Assembly (NCBI GenBank): GCA_018649885.1
Contig: JABIHA010000040.1
Span: 1-37,158, forward strand
DNA: 37,158 bases
Direction: 5' to 3'
Source: Bacteriovoracaceae bacterium
GTDB taxonomy: Bacteria > Bdellovibrionota > Bacteriovoracia > Bacteriovoracales > Bacteriovoracaceae
The notes below the pieces were generated by a model. It did no database searches. It was not told where the DNA came from and saw nothing but the letters and a program-made list of their open reading frames with translations. The position numbers were made by a program, and so were the translations under genes. Numbering within the stretch: position 1 is the first letter of the stretch; every line of letters begins with the position of its first letter. Positions 25,613-35,510 of the stretch are shown in pieces.

Positions 25613-25737
25613 TAGTCCCATACTTTTTAAAGGGCCTTTGGGCCATAAGAGAGGACCTTTTAAGGTCCAACGATAATTTAAGGGGGCATTTGAGCTTAGG
25701 GAGTAGGGGAGTTGTGGTGCTAGTTCTACCTACTCCT
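25603..25737. repeat. Structured ~135-bp repeat, copy 2
   Basis: Second copy, in the same orientation as 23758-23893. Hairpin A is GGCC-TTTG-GGCC (25633-25644). Hairpin B is GGACC-TTTTAA-GGTCC (25653-25668); its outer pair differs from copy 1 by a compensating change (A-T to G-C). GGAGTAG (25609-25615) and CTACTCC (25730-25736) form a short terminal inverted repeat. It abuts the broken end of the IS6-type transposase and the kinase remnant. Confidence 0.75.
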
Positions 25738-25959
25738 ATACCAAATTCCTGTTACTTTCACATATGTCTCATCAATTCTCCAAGAAGTGCCAATTTTCTT
25801 TTTGGTCCTTTGAAATCTTTTTAAAAATTTTGGAGTATGTTTAATGACCCATAAATCAATGGTGGAATGATCGACCTTGATACCTTCACCGAGCATAATT
25901 TCTTCAACTTCACGATAAGACAGGGGATAAGATAAGTATAAACGAATACATTTTAAAAT
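25738..25959 (-). pseudogene. IS6-family transposase remnant
   Basis: About 73 codons match the start of IS6/IS26-type DDE transposases: CIRLYLSYPLSYREVEEIM, GIKVDHSTIDLWVIKHTPK, and SWRIDETYVKVTGIWY, which carries the first catalytic Asp. A TGA precedes the fragment and the match ends at the boundary of repeat copy 2, so the other catalytic residues and the C-terminus are lost. It cannot be active. No terminal inverted repeats of the element were found nearby. Confidence 0.8.
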
Positions 25960-26403
25960 TCAGCTCTATTGTGGGTCGAAGCTTTGTGACGTATCTTGCC
26001 AAACTTGATCAAAACGTTCCATCCTAGAATCGTAATTAATACAGGGAGCTGATTTTACACTACTTTTTCAAATGACCAAAGCTGAATAATTGGATTCGAC
26101 AGGACCCGGAGGCGAGCGCGCTAGACGGTACTGGTCAGCAAAAAGAATACTGTACTCCTACTAAATGAATATTATCCAGAATAAAAATTGAGAAAGATCA
26201 TTTCAAATTACCTCCAAAACTTATAATTTCCATCATTATGAAAGTTAAAAACTATTTACGACAGAAAAATAGATACAATGACAAATCTTACAAGAAAAAT
26301 TGTAACCTTTGTAACAAAGGAATCTCGCCGCTAAATATATTCGAAAGATTTCGCAAGGAGTGTAAAGAAGAGAATAAATTTAACCTTGTGTCAAAGGCCA
26401 CTG
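25960..26403 (+). promoter_or_regulatory. Upstream region of the glucan synthase gene with a 15-bp palindrome
   Basis: The left part is probably more degraded IS6 sequence. CCTTTGT-A-ACAAAGG at 26306-26320 is a perfect 15-base palindrome 84 bases before the ATG, and TTGTAAC occurs twice nine bases apart (26300-26306, 26309-26315). This is operator-like. No promoter hexamers could be assigned with confidence. Confidence 0.4.
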
Positions 26404-29400
26404 ATGTTTAAACGCAAAACAAGTCCAATGTCTTATTCTGAAATTCTAGAAGACCCAATTCGTGCCGAAATTTTTAGTCCTGAACGACTTGAACAATATG
26501 CATACTTTCTCGCTTCGGAGCTATCAATTGAAACTGGTAAAAAGAAAGGTCTCTCACTTCTTCCTAAGGTCCATGAAAATAGCCGTTCTCTCAAAATCTC
26601 TTACCAAAAACTAACAAAATGGGCCACAGAGGGAGTTGATCTTTCTCCTGCAGGTGAGTGGGTTATTGATAATTTTCATATTATTGAGGATCAAATTCGA
26701 GAAATAAAAGAAGACCTTCCTGAGAAGTACTATCTAGAACTACCTAAAACAAATGGAGGAAATCTCGCAGGGTATCCTCGTGTTTATGCTCTCGCATTAA
26801 CTTTGGTGGCCCATTTGGATAGTCATATTGAAATTGGAACACTTAAAAGATTTGTTCATGCTTATCAAAGTGTCACTCCACTTCTTATTGGAGAGATTTG
26901 GGCCATGCCTATTGCACTTAGAATCGCTTTGATTGAAAATCTTTTCCGACTGACAAATCAAGTAGTTATTTGTCAAGAAATGAAAATAAAAGCAGATAAA
27001 TTATCTGGAAACTTATTAGAAAGTAATCATACTTCTTCTCAAAATATACAAAAACTAACTGATGAACTATCCGAAATGTTGGGAAAGTCTCATACTTGTG
27101 ACTGTTTTGTTATTTCGCAATTATCACAAAGACTTCACTCTCGAAATCCTGAAATTCTTCCGGCCTGTGAGTGTATTGATGAATACCTAGCTAAAAAAAA
27201 TCTAAATTTTGAAGAAATTGTGCGAAACGAACACCAGCTTCAAACCACCGCACAGGTAAGTGTGAGTAATGCTATAACTAGTATGAAACTTTTATCAAAT
27301 ACTGACTGGCAAGATTTTTTTGAAAGCTTATCTCTAGTTGAACCCATTTTGGCCCAAGACCCTTTACATGTTTACAAGAATATGGAGTTTTCAACTAGAG
27401 ACCAATATCGCAATGCAATTGAACGTATACACAAAAGAACAGGTTATGGAGAAATAAAAATTGCTCAAGAAGCTATTCGCCTCGCCCAAAAAGCTTGTTG
27501 CAAGAAGGAAAAAGACAAATGCAAACACCACGTGGGTCACTACCTCATAAGAAAAGGCGTAAGGGATTTAGAGAAAAAAACTAACTATCACCCAACAATT
27601 AAAGAAAAATTAATAAGGATGGTTTTAGATCATCCAACCTCCTTTTATATTAGTTTTCTCACAACAATTATCCTTGTTCTGCTTATCCCTTTAATGGTCT
27701 ATGTCTATAGGTCGAATCCTCATTTTATATGGCCTGTCCTTATTTTAATGATAGCTTTGATACCTGCCAGTGATAGCTGTCTTAATATTTTAAATCTCTT
27801 TATTACTTATCTCGTTGGTCCATTTATCTTGCCTAAAATTAATTTAGAAGAAGGAATTCCAAACCATGCCAAAACCTTTGTAGTTATACCGACTATCATT
27901 AATCAGAAAGAGAGCATTTCTCAGCTCTTGGAAGACCTTGAAATTCGATTTCTATCAAATCAAGATAAAAATCTTTACTTTGCCATATTAAGTGATTTTG
28001 CCGATGCTGAATCCAAAAAGATGCCCTTTGATTATGAAATTATTAAAACCTTAAAAATGGGCATCAAAGCTCTTAATGATAAATACCACAAGGGACATGA
28101 GAAATTTTATTTTTTCCACCGAAAACGTCTCTGGAATCCTAGTGAGAGAAAATGGATGGGATGGGAAAGAAAACGCGGTAAGATTCATGAGTTTAATCGT
28201 TTTTTACGGGGAAATCATAACACAAGTTTTAATACTCATCCTCCATATTCTAATTTTTTTTCAGAAATAAAGTATGTCATAACTCTCGATACGGATACTA
28301 AACTGCCACGAAATGCTGCTAAAAAGCTTGTTGGAACAATTCTTCATCCTCTTAATCAACCTCAATTTGACAAAATATCAAGGATAGTGACTAAAGGTTA
28401 CAGTATTCTTCAACCCCGCATAAGCATTACTCCAGAAAGTGCTGAAAAATCACTTTTTTCCAAAATATATTCAGGGCATACAGGAATAGATCCTTATACA
28501 ACTGCGGTATCAGACTCTTACCAAGACCTTTTTGGCGAAGGTATTTATACAGGAAAAGGCCTTTATGTTGTCGATACTTTCGAATCCTCTCTTAAGAACA
28601 GAGTTTCTGAAAATACTCTTTTGAGTCACGACCTTTTTGAAGGAGTTTTCGCCCGCACTGCTCTTGTATCAGATATTGAATTCTTAGATGATTATCCCTC
28701 GAGTTTTGAATCTTTTGCTAAACGACATTACCGCTGGATTAGAGGGGATTGGCAAATTGTAAAATGGATATTTACTCATATTCCTAATAGTAGGAATAGG
28801 CCTGTAATAACCCCTCTTTCTTTCATATCGCGGTGGAAAATTTTTGATAATTTAAGGCGTAGTTTAGTTGCTCCAACTACCTTTCTTTGGTTTGTTTTAG
28901 GTTGGACCATATTGCCAGGTCATCCTCTCTTGTGGACCTTTCTTATTTTAACTGTGTTAGCATTGCCACTATATGCTCATACTGCCAGTAATATATTTAA
29001 ATATCCGCGCAGCCTTTCTCTTCTTGAGCATTTCAAAGGCATATGTGATAATATCAAGTTAAATTTGAATCAACTCACCATCTCGATTGTAACACTTCCC
29101 TACCAAACTTATTTGCATCTAGATGCTATTGTGAGGACTCTTTATAGAGTTTACTTCTCAAAAGCCAACTTGCTCGAATGGACTACTGCTGCTCAAGTTG
29201 AATCAAATATCAAAAATGGTTCATCTTTCATTCTCAATATCTTTAAATGCTCTTCAACTTTTTCTTTGGGAATTTTTTTCTTAATTTTATTTTATAGGCC
29301 TTATTCCTTGTTTATATCCGGAGTATTTCTTCTGGTATGGTTCTTCTCTCCCCTTATTTTGGAAAAAGTTAGTAAGACTCGTAACAGGGAAAAAGTTGAA

Positions 29401-32400
29401 ATTGAACCATCAGATATTGAAATTCTGAGAGGTATTGCTTGTAGAACATGGAATTTTTTTGAAACCTTTGTTACAGAAAAAAACCATTGGTTACCGCCAG
29501 ATAACTTTCAACAAGAACCCGAAGATTTAGTGGCCCATAGAACCTCACCAACGAATATGGGACTTTATCTTTTATCTGCTTGCAGCGCTTATGATTTTGG
29601 ATATATTGGGCCCGGGGAATTAATGACTCGTCTACAACAAACTCTAGATACAATGTTAAAAATCCCTAGACGTTTTGGTCATTTCTACAATTGGTATGAT
29701 ACTGTAAGCTTAGAACCATTAGAACCTGAATATATTTCTACGGTTGACAGTGGCAATCTCGCTGGACATCTATTAGCAGTCAAACAAAGTTGTCTTAAAT
29801 TAAAAGAAAAAACTCAATTTCATTCAACTACTCTATCTGGATTAGAGGATTTCATTAAAATCATTAAATATGGTATAGAAAAACTTGAACCTGCACTCAT
29901 CACCTCTCGTAGATTAAATTCTCACTCCCTTGTTTCGCAGATAAATAACTGCCTTCAATATATAAAAGAGAGCAAATTCGATCCAATCAATGAAAAATGC
30001 CATGATTTAGATGAATTGCAAAAAAGAGTAGATTTAATCAATAATCAAATTAAAAACTTGTCTCAAGAACATGGAGAAGATCACTTTAGATCAATTAATT
30101 CTTGGATTCAAAAGCTTCTTTCTAAAATAGAAAGAACAAGAGATGAGTTCACTAGTGTTACTGGTGAAATTCTACCCCTTCGATTTAAAAAACAATGTGA
30201 TGAAATTGCTCAAACTTGCCACAATCTTGTCATGGATATGGATTTCTCTGCTCTCTACGATAAAAAGCGAAAGCTTTTTACTATAGGTTACAGCATAAGA
30301 GATGGAAAAAACGATAATAGTTATTACGATCTTCTCGCTTCAGAAGCACGCCTTACAAGTTTTTTAAGTATAGCCAAGGGAGATGTTCCAGAAAATCATT
30401 GGTTCCATCTAGGGCGACAGATGACATCACTTTTTCGACATCGAGTACTTATTTCTTGGTCTGCCTCTATGTTTGAATATCTAATGCCCTTACTGGTCAT
30501 GAAGGATTATTTTGGAACCCTTTTAAATGAAACTCATATTGCCGTGATCAAACAGCAAATGACCTATGCACGACTCCGAAAACTCCCTTGGGGAATATCT
30601 GAATCGGCCTTCAATGCCAGGGATCTTAATAAAAACTATCAATATGGGCCTTTTGGAGTTCCTGGTTTGGGATTAAAAAGAGGGCTTAGCAATGATTTTG
30701 TCGTTTCTCCTTACTCTACGGCCTTGGCCTCCCTCGTTTTACCAAAGGAATCTCTAGATAACTTGAAGACATTTATTGATCAGAATCTTCTTACAGACTT
30801 TGGGTTTTATGAAGCAGTTGATTATACTGAAGGACGGATTCCTCCCAAACAAAATTTTTCTGTTATAAAAAGTTTTATGGCCCACCATCAAGGTATGACT
30901 TTAGTTGCACTGAATAATCTTCTCCATAAAAATATAATGACAACTCGGTTTCATCAAGATCCCATGGTGAAATCTTCAGAGCTTTTACTACAAGAACGTA
31001 TTCCTCAAAGAGTATCCATTCTTAATCCTAGGGCAGAAGAAATTTTGCATAAAATGGGAGAAAACTATCGCTCACTACAGACGCTTCATCATGTAGAACA
31101 GGTTAATACGGAAATTCCAGAAACAAGAGTCCTTTCAAATGGTAGTTATACACTCATGCTTACAGCAGTAGGCTCCAATTTTTCCAAATGTGGAAACTTA
31201 TCAGTTTTTAGATGGCAAGAAGACCCTACTCTTGATCGAGATGGACAATATGTCTTTATTTGTGATGATTCAGAAGAATCATTATACTCAACAACTTTTC
31301 AACCTCTGACCAAAAGTTCAAAGGACTACAAAACGATATTTTCAGAACATAAAGCTGAATTCTTTTGTAATAAAAAAAATTTCAAAACCTATACAGAGGT
31401 AATTGTTTCAGCGGAAGATAACGTAGAACTTAGACGTATCACGATTACAAATTTAACTAATAAGAAGCGCTCTTTTAGCTTAACAAGTTATGCTGAACCA
31501 GTTTTGTCTACTTCAGATTCAGACCTGGCACATCCTGCCTTTAACAAACTTTTTATTCAAACCGAGTATATTGGTGAAAAATCCGCCCTTTTGGCCAATC
31601 GAAGAAAACGATCGGAACACGAAGAAGATCTTTATGGTATTAATAAAATTGTCTATGACCATAAAAAATGTGGAACGATTCAATTTGAGACAGACAGGGA
31701 AAAATTTTTAGGACGTAAAAACTCCTTACCAAATGCTCTGAGTCTACAAAAAGATGCTAATCTCTCTAATACCGTTGGTGGAGTCTTAGATCCGATTTTC
31801 TCATTTAAAACGAGAATCACTTTAGCGCCTTTCAAAACCACGCAGGTTATCCTTGTCTCTGGTCTAGCAAAATCACGAGAAGAGGCACTTAGACTAATTG
31901 ATCAGTATCATGACACTCATGCTTTTGAGCGTGAAGATCAAATGTCTTGGACACAAAGTCAAATAACGCTCAAACATCTTAATCTTGAAATAAATGAAGT
32001 AAACACATTTCAAAAATTAGCGGGTGTAATAATTTATTCCTGTTCCAAATTACGACCGAAGGCCAACATTATTGAAAAAAATAAAAAATCACAGAACGCT
32101 CTCTGGAATTACGGAATAAGTGGAGATATTCCCATTCTTTTGGTTTCCATCAAGAATAAGCATGATGTCTCTTTTATTACAGATATTTTACAATTTCACG
32201 AGTATTTGAGAATGAAAAATATTGAATTCGATCTTGTGGTAATGAGTGATGAAACTAGCTCGTATAGAATGGCCATCTATGAAGAGCTACTTCATCAAGT
32301 AAGAATTACGGGAGGACATAGCTTACTTAATAAAAAAGGAGGGATTTTTCTTTTAAGAAAAGACATCACTCCTCCAGAAGACTTGATTTGCTTAAAATCC

Positions 32401-34953
32401 ATTGCCCGAATTTATTTTGATGCTCATCAAGGAAAATTAGAAAAACAAGTTAATCACCTTTTAAAATCGAAAGGCCTTCCCAAGGTAGAAGTGCCAGACG
32501 AACCCTTCCCATCAAATTGGAGAGAGTTTTCTATTAATAAACCTCAGCTTGAATTCTTCAATGGTTTAGGTGGCTTTAAAGAGGGGGGACGAGAATATCA
32601 GATTTTCCTGGATGAAAAAAAGGTTACTCCAGCACCATGGATTAATGTAATATCCAATTCAAAAGGATTTGGATTTCTTGTTTCAGAATCAGGAAGTTGC
32701 CATACTTGGTCACAAAATAGTAGAGAAAATCGTATTACTCCATGGAGTAATGATTCTATTCTCGATCCATCTGGTGAGATTATTTATCTTTATGATCAAG
32801 ATACTAAGGAAAGTTGGTCACCAACGCCAGGATATGCCCGGGATAAATCCTCCTATCTTGTTCGTCATGGTCAGGGGTACTCCATTTTTGAGCATAACAG
32901 TTTTGAGATAGCTCAAAAATTATCAATGTATGTTTCGCTTGATAAAGAAGTAAAGTTTGTCCGTTTGAAACTTAAAAATTTAAGCAACGTTAAGAGAAGG
33001 ATTTCTGCCTATTATTATTTGGAGTGGGTCTTAGGGTATCATCGAACCCAAACAGCTCACCATATTATTACAAAACAGGGTGGTGGTAAAAATATTTTCT
33101 ATGCTCAGAACCGCATTCAGCATGATTTTGGGAATAATATTACATTTGCTTGTTCCAGTAAAGAAGTCACATCATTTACATGTCATCGAGCCTCATTCGT
33201 AGGCCGACACGGGGACTTTGATAAACCAGTCGCCCTTAATCAAAAAGGGCTTGATAAAAAAATAGGAGCAGGTCTCGATCCTTGTTTAGCGATGAAAATT
33301 GATCTAGAGCTTAACCCTCAAGAAGAGGATGAGATTATTTTTCTCTTAGGACAAACGTCTGATGACAGTCAAATTCAGCAACTCGTTGAAAAATTTTTAA
33401 AACCTAAAATGGCAGATCATGCTCTTAAAGAAGTACAGGATTTTTGGGATAATACTCTTGGGGTCATTAAAATTAAAACTCCTTTTCCTCACTTTGATAT
33501 TCTAATGAATCGGTGGATGCTCTATCAAACAATATCAAGTCGTATTTGGGCACGAACTGCCTTTTATCAGTCTGGAGGTGCTTATGGTTTTAGGGACCAA
33601 TTGCAAGATGTGTCTGCTCTTATTCATTCAAATCCCGAGATAGCAAGAGATCATATTCTTAAAGCAGCAGCTCACCAATTTCGCGAGGGAGATGTTCTTC
33701 ACTGGTGGCATCCTCCTATGGACCGAGGGGTGAGAACACGATTTTCTGACGATCTTTTGTGGTTGCCCTACGTTGTCGATCACTACGTAAAAACAACGAA
33801 AGATGAAGCTATATTTGAAGAAAGCATTCCGTTTATTAAAGGACTTCTCTTATCAGAAGGGCAAGATGATCTCTACATGCAAGTAACAAAAAGTGATAAG
33901 AAAGTAACTCTTTTTGAACATTGTATACTTGCACTAGATCGCAGTCTTAAACTTGGGCAACATGGGCTTCCCCTTATGGGCTCAGGAGATTGGAATGATG
34001 GCATGAATAAAGTGGGAAATAAAGGACAAGGAGAAAGTGTCTGGCTGGCGTGGTTTTTAGGTACCAACCTACAATCTTTCATCGACATTTGCCAAAAACG
34101 AGGAGATCAGGAGCGAGTCAACATTTATAAAGCTCATTTAAAGAAATTAAAAAAATCTCTTGAAACAACCGGCTGGGATGGTGAATGGTATCGTCGCGCC
34201 TATTTTGATGATGGAATGCCTCTAGGCTCTCATCAAAATGACGAATGTAAAATCGACTCAATTGCCCAATCTTGGAGCATCCTTTCTAACCTTGGAGACA
34301 AAGAACATAGAAAAAAGGCACTTGAGTCCGCGAAGACCTACCTTATCAATAATGAACAAGAGTTAGTTCATTTGTTCACACCTCCCTTTGATAAAACAAG
34401 ACTTGATCCTGGCTACATCAAAGGTTATCTTCCTGGTATTCGTGAAAATGGTGGCCAATATACCCATGCTGCCATTTGGTTAGCGATGGCCTTCGCTAAG
34501 GAAGGGGACAGTGATATGGGCCTTAAAATCATGAATATGATTAACCCTATAAAACATTCTTTAACTAAAAGTGATACTCAGGTTTACAAGATCGAACCTT
34601 ATGTTATCCCCGCGGACATTTACTCAACTCCTTTATTCTTAGGAAAAGGCGGATGGAGCTGGTACACAGGGTCATCTGCTTGGTATTATAGGGCCTTTAT
34701 CGAATCGATTTTGGGTATTCGTCGCGAGGGAAACACGCTTGTATTTAGACCATCGCTGCCAAAAAATTTTAGAGAGTATGAAGTACAATACCACTTTGGC
34801 TCAAGTATTTACAAAATTTCAGTTCAAATAACAAAAGAAATGAGCGCAATTTATCTTGATCAAAAATTCCTGGGGAATGATTTGATTTTACCTTTAGTTG
34901 ATAATAAATGTGATCATTTAGTAACAATAAAAGTTTGCTGTACAAAAAATTAA
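26404..34953 (+). CDS. ndvB: Cyclic beta-1,2-glucan synthase (Cgs/NdvB type)
   Basis: A 2849-residue inner-membrane enzyme, almost the length of Brucella Cgs (about 2870). It starts, elongates and cyclises beta-1,2-glucan from UDP-glucose for export to the periplasm. Order: a soluble N-terminal region (to about 400); membrane segments about 412-475; a glycosyltransferase 84 domain with LDTDT (about 630), a GKGLYVVDTF block, LSHDLFEG and RHYRWIRGDWQ; more membrane segments about 812-860 and 954-990; a glycoamylase-like middle; and a GH94 phosphorylase-like C-terminal domain with GYGFRDQLQD, HWWHPP and the catalytic-Asp motif GSGDWNDGMN (about 2528) that sets chain length. ATG 26404 has AAAGG seven bases upstream. 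No glucan exporter gene is adjacent. The frame is intact although the flanks are decayed. Confidence 0.93.
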   Translation: MFKRKTSPMSYSEILEDPIRAEIFSPERLEQYAYFLASELSIETGKKKGLSLLPKVHENSRSLKISYQKLTKWATEGVDLSPAGEWVIDNFHIIEDQIREIKEDLPEKYYLELPKTNGGNLAGYPRVYALALTLVAHLDSHIEIGTLKRFVHAYQSVTPLLIGEIWAMPIALRIALIENLFRLTNQVVICQEMKIKADKLSGNLLESNHTSSQNIQKLTDELSEMLGKSHTCDCFVISQLSQRLHSRNPEILPACECIDEYLAKKNLNFEEIVRNEHQLQTTAQVSVSNAITSMKLLSNTDWQDFFESLSLVEPILAQDPLHVYKNMEFSTRDQYRNAIERIHKRTGYGEIKIAQEAIRLAQKACCKKEKDKCKHHVGHYLIRKGVRDLEKKTNYHPTIKEKLIRMVLDHPTSFYISFLTTIILVLLIPLMVYVYRSNPHFIWPVLILMIALIPASDSCLNILNLFITYLVGPFILPKINLEEGIPNHAKTFVVIPTIINQKESISQLLEDLEIRFLSNQDKNLYFAILSDFADAESKKMPFDYEIIKTLKMGIKALNDKYHKGHEKFYFFHRKRLWNPSERKWMGWERKRGKIHEFNRFLRGNHNTSFNTHPPYSNFFSEIKYVITLDTDTKLPRNAAKKLVGTILHPLNQPQFDKISRIVTKGYSILQPRISITPESAEKSLFSKIYSGHTGIDPYTTAVSDSYQDLFGEGIYTGKGLYVVDTFESSLKNRVSENTLLSHDLFEGVFARTALVSDIEFLDDYPSSFESFAKRHYRWIRGDWQIVKWIFTHIPNSRNRPVITPLSFISRWKIFDNLRRSLVAPTTFLWFVLGWTILPGHPLLWTFLILTVLALPLYAHTASNIFKYPRSLSLLEHFKGICDNIKLNLNQLTISIVTLPYQTYLHLDAIVRTLYRVYFSKANLLEWTTAAQVESNIKNGSSFILNIFKCSSTFSLGIFFLILFYRPYSLFISGVFLLVWFFSPLILEKVSKTRNREKVEIEPSDIEILRGIACRTWNFFETFVTEKNHWLPPDNFQQEPEDLVAHRTSPTNMGLYLLSACSAYDFGYIGPGELMTRLQQTLDTMLKIPRRFGHFYNWYDTVSLEPLEPEYISTVDSGNLAGHLLAVKQSCLKLKEKTQFHSTTLSGLEDFIKIIKYGIEKLEPALITSRRLNSHSLVSQINNCLQYIKESKFDPINEKCHDLDELQKRVDLINNQIKNLSQEHGEDHFRSINSWIQKLLSKIERTRDEFTSVTGEILPLRFKKQCDEIAQTCHNLVMDMDFSALYDKKRKLFTIGYSIRDGKNDNSYYDLLASEARLTSFLSIAKGDVPENHWFHLGRQMTSLFRHRVLISWSASMFEYLMPLLVMKDYFGTLLNETHIAVIKQQMTYARLRKLPWGISESAFNARDLNKNYQYGPFGVPGLGLKRGLSNDFVVSPYSTALASLVLPKESLDNLKTFIDQNLLTDFGFYEAVDYTEGRIPPKQNFSVIKSFMAHHQGMTLVALNNLLHKNIMTTRFHQDPMVKSSELLLQERIPQRVSILNPRAEEILHKMGENYRSLQTLHHVEQVNTEIPETRVLSNGSYTLMLTAVGSNFSKCGNLSVFRWQEDPTLDRDGQYVFICDDSEESLYSTTFQPLTKSSKDYKTIFSEHKAEFFCNKKNFKTYTEVIVSAEDNVELRRITITNLTNKKRSFSLTSYAEPVLSTSDSDLAHPAFNKLFIQTEYIGEKSALLANRRKRSEHEEDLYGINKIVYDHKKCGTIQFETDREKFLGRKNSLPNALSLQKDANLSNTVGGVLDPIFSFKTRITLAPFKTTQVILVSGLAKSREEALRLIDQYHDTHAFEREDQMSWTQSQITLKHLNLEINEVNTFQKLAGVIIYSCSKLRPKANIIEKNKKSQNALWNYGISGDIPILLVSIKNKHDVSFITDILQFHEYLRMKNIEFDLVVMSDETSSYRMAIYEELLHQVRITGGHSLLNKKGGIFLLRKDITPPEDLICLKSIARIYFDAHQGKLEKQVNHLLKSKGLPKVEVPDEPFPSNWREFSINKPQLEFFNGLGGFKEGGREYQIFLDEKKVTPAPWINVISNSKGFGFLVSESGSCHTWSQNSRENRITPWSNDSILDPSGEIIYLYDQDTKESWSPTPGYARDKSSYLVRHGQGYSIFEHNSFEIAQKLSMYVSLDKEVKFVRLKLKNLSNVKRRISAYYYLEWVLGYHRTQTAHHIITKQGGGKNIFYAQNRIQHDFGNNITFACSSKEVTSFTCHRASFVGRHGDFDKPVALNQKGLDKKIGAGLDPCLAMKIDLELNPQEEDEIIFLLGQTSDDSQIQQLVEKFLKPKMADHALKEVQDFWDNTLGVIKIKTPFPHFDILMNRWMLYQTISSRIWARTAFYQSGGAYGFRDQLQDVSALIHSNPEIARDHILKAAAHQFREGDVLHWWHPPMDRGVRTRFSDDLLWLPYVVDHYVKTTKDEAIFEESIPFIKGLLLSEGQDDLYMQVTKSDKKVTLFEHCILALDRSLKLGQHGLPLMGSGDWNDGMNKVGNKGQGESVWLAWFLGTNLQSFIDICQKRGDQERVNIYKAHLKKLKKSLETTGWDGEWYRRAYFDDGMPLGSHQNDECKIDSIAQSWSILSNLGDKEHRKKALESAKTYLINNEQELVHLFTPPFDKTRLDPGYIKGYLPGIRENGGQYTHAAIWLAMAFAKEGDSDMGLKIMNMINPIKHSLTKSDTQVYKIEPYVIPADIYSTPLFLGKGGWSWYTGSSAWYYRAFIESILGIRREGNTLVFRPSLPKNFREYEVQYHFGSSIYKISVQITKEMSAIYLDQKFLGNDLILPLVDNKCDHLVTIKVCCTKN

Positions 34954-35135
34954 GCTGCATTTGATTTTTTATTTTTTCCTTTAGAGGAAATATAAAAAGT
35001 AGCGAGACGCTCTAAGCCAAGTTTAAAAGAGATCTCGTTTAACTCCTTGTAGACATTACGGCAGCTAACTTTTCTATTTTTAATTTTTTTAAACCTATTT
35101 GGTTTTATTTTTAAAATTTCCTTTTTCTCTGGCAT
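34950..35135 (-). CDS. Small basic protein, unknown function
   Basis: A 61-residue, strongly lysine-rich protein (MPEKKEILKIKPNRFKK... ending in KKSNAA) without signal or membrane segment. A GGGGG ribosome site five bases before the ATG at 35135 supports translation; a GTG six bases further upstream is the alternative start. Its stop codon overlaps the stop of the glucan synthase gene in convergent orientation. The charge suggests nucleic-acid binding, but no fold is recognisable. Confidence 0.45.
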   Translation of the reverse strand: MPEKKEILKIKPNRFKKIKNRKVSCRNVYKELNEISFKLGLERLATFYISSKGKNKKSNAA

Positions 35136-35250
35136 TACCACCCCCTAATTAAGATTTTCTATCTCATAGAATACATACTCTCCAATATGATCATCATCAG
35201 ATTCTGCCATGATTAATGAAACAGGCCGTCAAATTTTAATCACTACTTTT

Positions 35251-35300
35251 GCGGGGCTTTCCATGCGGGGCATTCCATGCGGGGCATTCCATGCGGGGCT
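35251..35300. repeat. 14-bp tandem repeat, GCGGGGCATTCCAT
   Basis: Three full units at 35251, 35265 and 35279 (the first with one difference, CTTT for CATT) and a partial fourth unit at 35293-35300. Confidence 0.95.
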
Positions 35301-35428
35301 CAAAGCTGGGACTTATTTAACTTTCGTGGGTAGCTATAGTTCCGTACTCAAATCGGAATCTGTGGCGTTTCGCTTATGAATCTTTCCCGAATCCTATCAC
35401 CATTGACCAAAATGAATTCGACACTACC

Positions 35429-35472
35429 GATAAAGTGGATAAAGTGGATAAAGTGGGATAAGGTGGGGTAAA
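35429..35472. repeat. 9-bp tandem repeat, GATAAAGTG
   Basis: Three perfect units at 35429-35455 are followed by degenerate ones (GGATAAGGTG, GGGTAAAGATAAAG). It lies about 130 bases upstream of the protease start and just left of the moaE repeat. Confidence 0.93.
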
Positions 35473-35510
35473 GATAAAGAGGATAGTATCACGCACCTTT
35501 TTTCATTGCT

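Larger units (their letters stand above)
35136..35510. other. Gene-free region with short tandem repeats
   Basis: No gene is visible in these 375 bases. They hold the 14-bp and 9-bp tandem arrays listed separately and end at the right copy of the moaE repeat. The GC content jumps locally in the 14-bp array. Confidence 0.5.

Noticed and set aside
23758..25737. Two direct ~135-bp structured repeats flanking genes, considered as integron attC sites.
   Set aside because: The RYYYAAC/GTTRRRY core pairs are not conserved between the copies, and the enclosed stretch is not a simple single-gene cassette.
26091..26135. TTGGATTCGACAGGA resembles the conserved 5' part of tmRNA, with GGGAGCTGATTTT about 40 bases earlier.
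   Set aside because: Only about 15 bases match; no tag reading frame, pseudoknots or tRNA-like 3' half with CCA were found, so a tmRNA gene or fragment cannot be supported.
35251..35472. Short tandem arrays considered as a CRISPR array.
   Set aside because: Units of 14 and 9 bases repeat without spacers, and no cas gene is present.
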